From Actinomycetes bacterium (GTDB taxonomy: Bacteria; Actinomycetota; Actinomycetes; Actinomycetales; Microbacteriaceae): a stretch of DNA of 7,804 nucleotides. How positions within the stretch are numbered: position 1 is the stretch's first letter; each line of letters opens with the position of its first letter. The stretch lies in the NCBI GenBank assembly GCA_023386675.1, contig JAEWJG010000041.1, positions 1 through 7,804 of the forward strand. The letters are read 5' to 3'. The notes under the pieces are model-generated. The model worked only from the letters and a program-made list of their open reading frames with translations, made no database searches and had not been told where the DNA came from. This document shows, in pieces, positions 6,260-7,804 of the stretch. A program made the position numbers and the translations under genes.

Positions 6260-6292
6260 CGCGCTTACATCGCCCTTACGTGCCGCTTACAC
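6260..6292 (-). repeat. Three tandem 11-bp repeats upstream of the transporter operon
   Basis: Read on the minus strand, the units are GTGTAAGCGGC (6292-6282), ACGTAAGGGCG (6281-6271) and ATGTAAGCGCG (6270-6260), directly abutting, with core GTAAG. A fourth unit, ATGTAAGGGCG, lies on the plus strand at 6306-6316, so CGCCCTTAC (6271-6279) and GTAAGGGCG (6308-6316) also form a 9-bp inverted repeat with a 28-nt loop. The 11-bp period equals about one helix turn, as for tandem sites of an OmpR-like winged-helix activator (SARP/AfsR). The inverted pair could alternatively fold as a terminator after the Clp-N gene. Confidence 0.65.
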
Positions 6293-6331
6293 GGGCGGCG
6301 CGTGGATGTAAGGGCGTGTGAGGGGATGTGC

Positions 6332-6841
6332 TCAGGCGGCGCGGCGGGCGGAGTCGAGCAGCGCGGCGCGGTCGACGCCGGCGAGGGAGAGCGCACGCGG
6401 CACGGTCCCCAGCTCCAGGCCGAGCAGCGCGGCGAGCAGGTCGAGTTCGCCCATCCGCTGCCGGTGGTGTGCGGAGGCGACGCGGTGCGCCCTCGTCAGC
6501 GCCTCCTTGGCGGATGCGCCCCAGCGGGGACGGGTGACGCGCGGTGCGGCGACCAGGCGCTCTGCGGGCGGAGGCGTGACACCGGCGGCGCGCAGTCCGG
6601 CTGTGCGCTCGGCGGCCAGCGCGTTTTCCAGACCGGATGGATCGAGGCCGGCGCCGGCGAGGACGGACCGGATGGCGGGGGTGCCGACCCGGGACAGGGC
6701 GAGCAGCAGGTGCTCGGCCTCGACGACCGGCGCGTTGCGCTGCTGCGCCTCGGCGATCGAGCGGACGACGACCGGGCGCAGCGCACGCGACAGTGGCTGG
6801 CCGGGCAGGTTCTGGGTGCTGCCGGGAGGGGTCTCAGACAT
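6332..6841 (-). CDS. Free-standing double Clp-N domain protein (no AAA+ module)
   Basis: A 169-residue protein made of two Clp-N repeats and little else. Repeat 1 (about 17-77) has LSRALRPVVVRSIAEAQQRN..VEAEHLLLALS..G....VLAGAGLD, and repeat 2 (about 106-167) has WGASAKEALTRAHRVASAHHRQRMGELDLLAALL....VPRALSLAGVD; both follow the ClpC/ClpA N-domain pattern. A Pro/Arg-rich linker joins them. Walker motifs are absent, so it is no unfoldase. Clp-N domains bind adaptors, phospho-arginine substrates and, in ClpC1, antibiotics such as cyclomarin. A free Clp-N protein may act as a decoy, adaptor or sensor, as mycobacterial ClpC2 does. The ATG overlaps the HTH stop by 8 nt, and GAGGAG lies 5 nt before it, so the two proteins are made together and probably interact. 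The domain call is strong; the role is inferred. Confidence 0.88.
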   Translation of the reverse strand: MSETPPGSTQNLPGQPLSRALRPVVVRSIAEAQQRNAPVVEAEHLLLALSRVGTPAIRSVLAGAGLDPSGLENALAAERTAGLRAAGVTPPPAERLVAAPRVTRPRWGASAKEALTRAHRVASAHHRQRMGELDLLAALLGLELGTVPRALSLAGVDRAALLDSARRAA

Positions 6842-7076
6842 TGCGTCTCCTCAGTTCGACGCCGGCGGCGGCCACGCGGCGGAGGTGCTTCTTGTGGACG
6901 GCCTGGCGCGTGATGCCGAGCGCGTCGGCGATCTGCGTCCAGCTCCAGCCCTCGCGCAGGGCGCGCTCGACCTCGGCGTCTTCGAGCCGGTCGGCGAGCT
7001 CGCGGAGGGCGACGACGGCGGCGAGACCGTCGGCGACGCCGCCGACGGGGTCGGGAAACGGCGTGGTGGTATCCAT
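6834..7076 (-). CDS. Small helix-turn-helix DNA-binding protein paired with the Clp-N protein
   Basis: An 80-residue basic protein. An N-terminal helical segment (about 12-41) precedes a helix-turn-helix at 44-65, WSWTQIADALGITRQAVHKKH, in which ITRQAVHKKH should be the recognition helix; the tail is Arg-rich (RRVAAAGVELRRRNV). The style is close to sigma-70 region 4-like or resolvase-like HTH domains. It has no other domain, so a ligand signal would have to come from a partner, most likely the co-translated Clp-N protein. The ATG at 7074-7076 has no Shine-Dalgarno sequence but sits 7 nt after TATTGT, and so is probably read from a leaderless transcript. A 20-bp palindrome covers the promoter, suggesting autorepression. 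HTH genes beside Clp-N genes are, as far as I know, a recurrent pairing in actinobacteria; the regulatory target is not known to me. Confidence 0.87.
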   Translation of the reverse strand: MDTTTPFPDPVGGVADGLAAVVALRELADRLEDAEVERALREGWSWTQIADALGITRQAVHKKHLRRVAAAGVELRRRNV

Positions 7077-7077
7077 G

Positions 7078-7097
7078 TAAGCAACAATAGTTGCTTA
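7078..7097. promoter_or_regulatory. Perfect 20-bp palindrome, probable operator of the HTH/Clp-N unit
   Basis: TAAGCAAC-AATA-GTTGCTTA, with 8-bp arms and a 4-nt centre. It begins 1 nt upstream of the HTH start codon and covers the -10 at 7084-7089, so a bound dimer would block RNA polymerase. It is strikingly AT-rich in this GC-rich window. Confidence 0.72.
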
Positions 7098-7111
7098 ATC
7101 GAGTTTGTCAA
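7084..7111 (-). promoter_or_regulatory. Leaderless promoter of the HTH/Clp-N unit
   Basis: The minus strand shows TTGACA (7106-7111), a 16-nt spacer, TATTGT (7084-7089), a 7-nt gap and ATG. The -35 is a perfect consensus match, the best promoter in the window. It stands inside the two operator-like palindromes. Confidence 0.72.
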
Positions 7112-7123
7112 CAGAAGTTGCTA
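7106..7123. promoter_or_regulatory. Second, imperfect operator copy over the -35
   Basis: TGTCAAC-AGAA-GTTGCTA on the plus strand. It has the same half-site (GTTGCT) and the same 4-nt centre as the 20-bp palindrome, with one arm degenerate because it also serves as the TTGACA -35. Its centre is 27 nt from the first. It overlaps the stop codon of the upstream gene (7121-7123). Confidence 0.55.
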
Positions 7124-7804
7124 GAAGCGCAGGGCGGACAGCAGCGCCAGCCCGCGACGGACCGCCTCGGCGGGGGAGGCGTCCGCGGCCTCCGCGCGAG
7201 CCACGGCCAGGGCCGCCGCGCCGTGGTCCATCACGAACCGTGCCTCCAGATCGTCGCGGTGCAGGCTCTTCACGTCCTGCCGCGAGTTGGCCCGCTCGGC
7301 AAGTGCGAAGAGCGCGGACCCGGCGGCCAGCCAGGAGTCGCGGGCAGCCCCCGGGCGCCTGTCGGCGACGCTCGGGTCGAGCATCCACGCCGCCACACCG
7401 GCGAACCCCGAGCCCATCACCGGCTGGTCGAGCGACGGCGGGTTGAGCCGCGCCGTGACCAGGATGCGGGTGCGCAAGGCGGCCGCCGCCGCATCCGTCT
7501 CCGCCGGTTCGGTCACGCCCGGCTCCTCCGCCTGCACGCGCAGGCGCGTCACCAGTCCGGCGGCGCCGAGCATGATCAGCCACGGGCTGAGCGCGCTCAT
7601 CCGCGAGTCCTGCGCCTCGGAGATCGCCCCGAGCGCCTGGCCGTAGAGCCGGACCGCCTCGGCAGCGTCGCCCTCGGCGCGTGCGATCTCGGCCATGCCG
7701 GCGAAGCCGATCGCGTAGTAGTCGGAGTAGTCGAAGCCGGTCCGGTCCACCTCTGCCGCCAGATAGCGCTCCAGCAGCCGGCGTCCGCGCTGCGTGTCGC
7801 CGGC
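7121..7804 (-). CDS. TPR-like protein, C-terminal 227 residues (N-terminus outside the window); possible large transcriptional activator
   Basis: The frame is open from the window edge to TAG at 7121-7123. The visible part is almost all helical with TPR-like pairs, for example YYAIGFAGMAEIARAEGDAAEAVRLYGQALGAI, a later AARDSWLAAGSALFALAERANSRQD, and a final ALAVARAEAADASPAEAVRRGLALLSAL. There are no membrane segments, and no catalytic motif is seen. Such helical C-termini are usual in large actinobacterial activators (AfsR/SARP with BTAD, or LAL/MalT types), and such regulators often stand beside exporters. No DNA-binding domain is visible here, so regulator identity is an inference. The gene runs in the same direction as the HTH gene, with only 44 nt between stop and ATG. 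Apparent GTG starts inside the frame, such as the one at 7748-7750, are not trusted because the frame continues upstream. Confidence 0.6.
   Translation of the reverse strand, partial: AGDTQRGRRLLERYLAAEVDRTGFDYSDYYAIGFAGMAEIARAEGDAAEAVRLYGQALGAISEAQDSRMSALSPWLIMLGAAGLVTRLRVQAEEPGVTEPAETDAAAAALRTRILVTARLNPPSLDQPVMGSGFAGVAAWMLDPSVADRRPGAARDSWLAAGSALFALAERANSRQDVKSLHRDDLEARFVMDHGAAALAVARAEAADASPAEAVRRGLALLSALRF

Noticed and set aside
6307..6327. A fifth 11-bp repeat unit after the plus-strand copy
   Set aside because: The next stretch (GTGTGAGGGGA) matches only 7 of 11 positions and is out of the 11-nt phase.

Overview
The window is high-GC DNA with dense codon bias toward G/C in third positions, TANNNT -10 elements placed directly before start codons, and protein families typical of Actinobacteria. 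The style (LAL-like LuxR, C4 zinc finger DksA-like protein, DrrAB-type transporter, Clp-N/HTH pair) fits a Microbacteriaceae-like chromosome (Leifsonia or Microbacterium type), but the genus is an inference. No tRNA, rRNA, CRISPR array, insertion sequence or phage gene was seen.

Left part (1-1100): the 3' end of a LuxR-type regulator (+), a convergent DksA/TraR-like zinc finger protein (-), and a small conserved-looking 96-residue protein (+). Middle part (1113-4018), all on the minus strand: sdaA (L-serine ammonia-lyase), a two-domain rhodanese sulfurtransferase, and a cysteine-type glutathione peroxidase homologue. Each of these three has its own promoter-like TANNNT hexamer 6-7 nt before the start codon, so they look like separate leaderless transcription units in a serine/sulfur/peroxide neighbourhood rather than one operon. 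A gene-free stretch (about 4032-4390) follows; it holds several inverted repeats, including a probable terminator for the transporter genes.

Right part (4391-7804), all on the minus strand and read from right to left: the C-terminal part of a TPR-like protein (cut by the window end, possibly a large transcriptional activator), an 80-residue helix-turn-helix protein, a free-standing double Clp-N domain protein whose start overlaps the HTH stop, then a DrrA-like ABC ATPase and its ABC-2 permease, coupled by an ATGA overlap. The HTH gene has a near-consensus promoter (TTGACA, 16 nt, TATTGT, 7 nt, ATG) covered by a perfect 20-bp palindrome and a second imperfect copy. The transporter has a separate control region with three tandem 11-bp repeats and one inverted copy.

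The most interesting hypothesis is that the HTH/Clp-N pair is a split version of the mycobacterial ClpC2 principle: a Clp-N 'decoy' that senses ClpC-targeting peptides and autoregulates its own transcription, here divided into a DNA-binding and a sensing subunit and placed beside a drug-export type transporter. The gene order, overlaps and operators are seen in the sequence; the function is inference.
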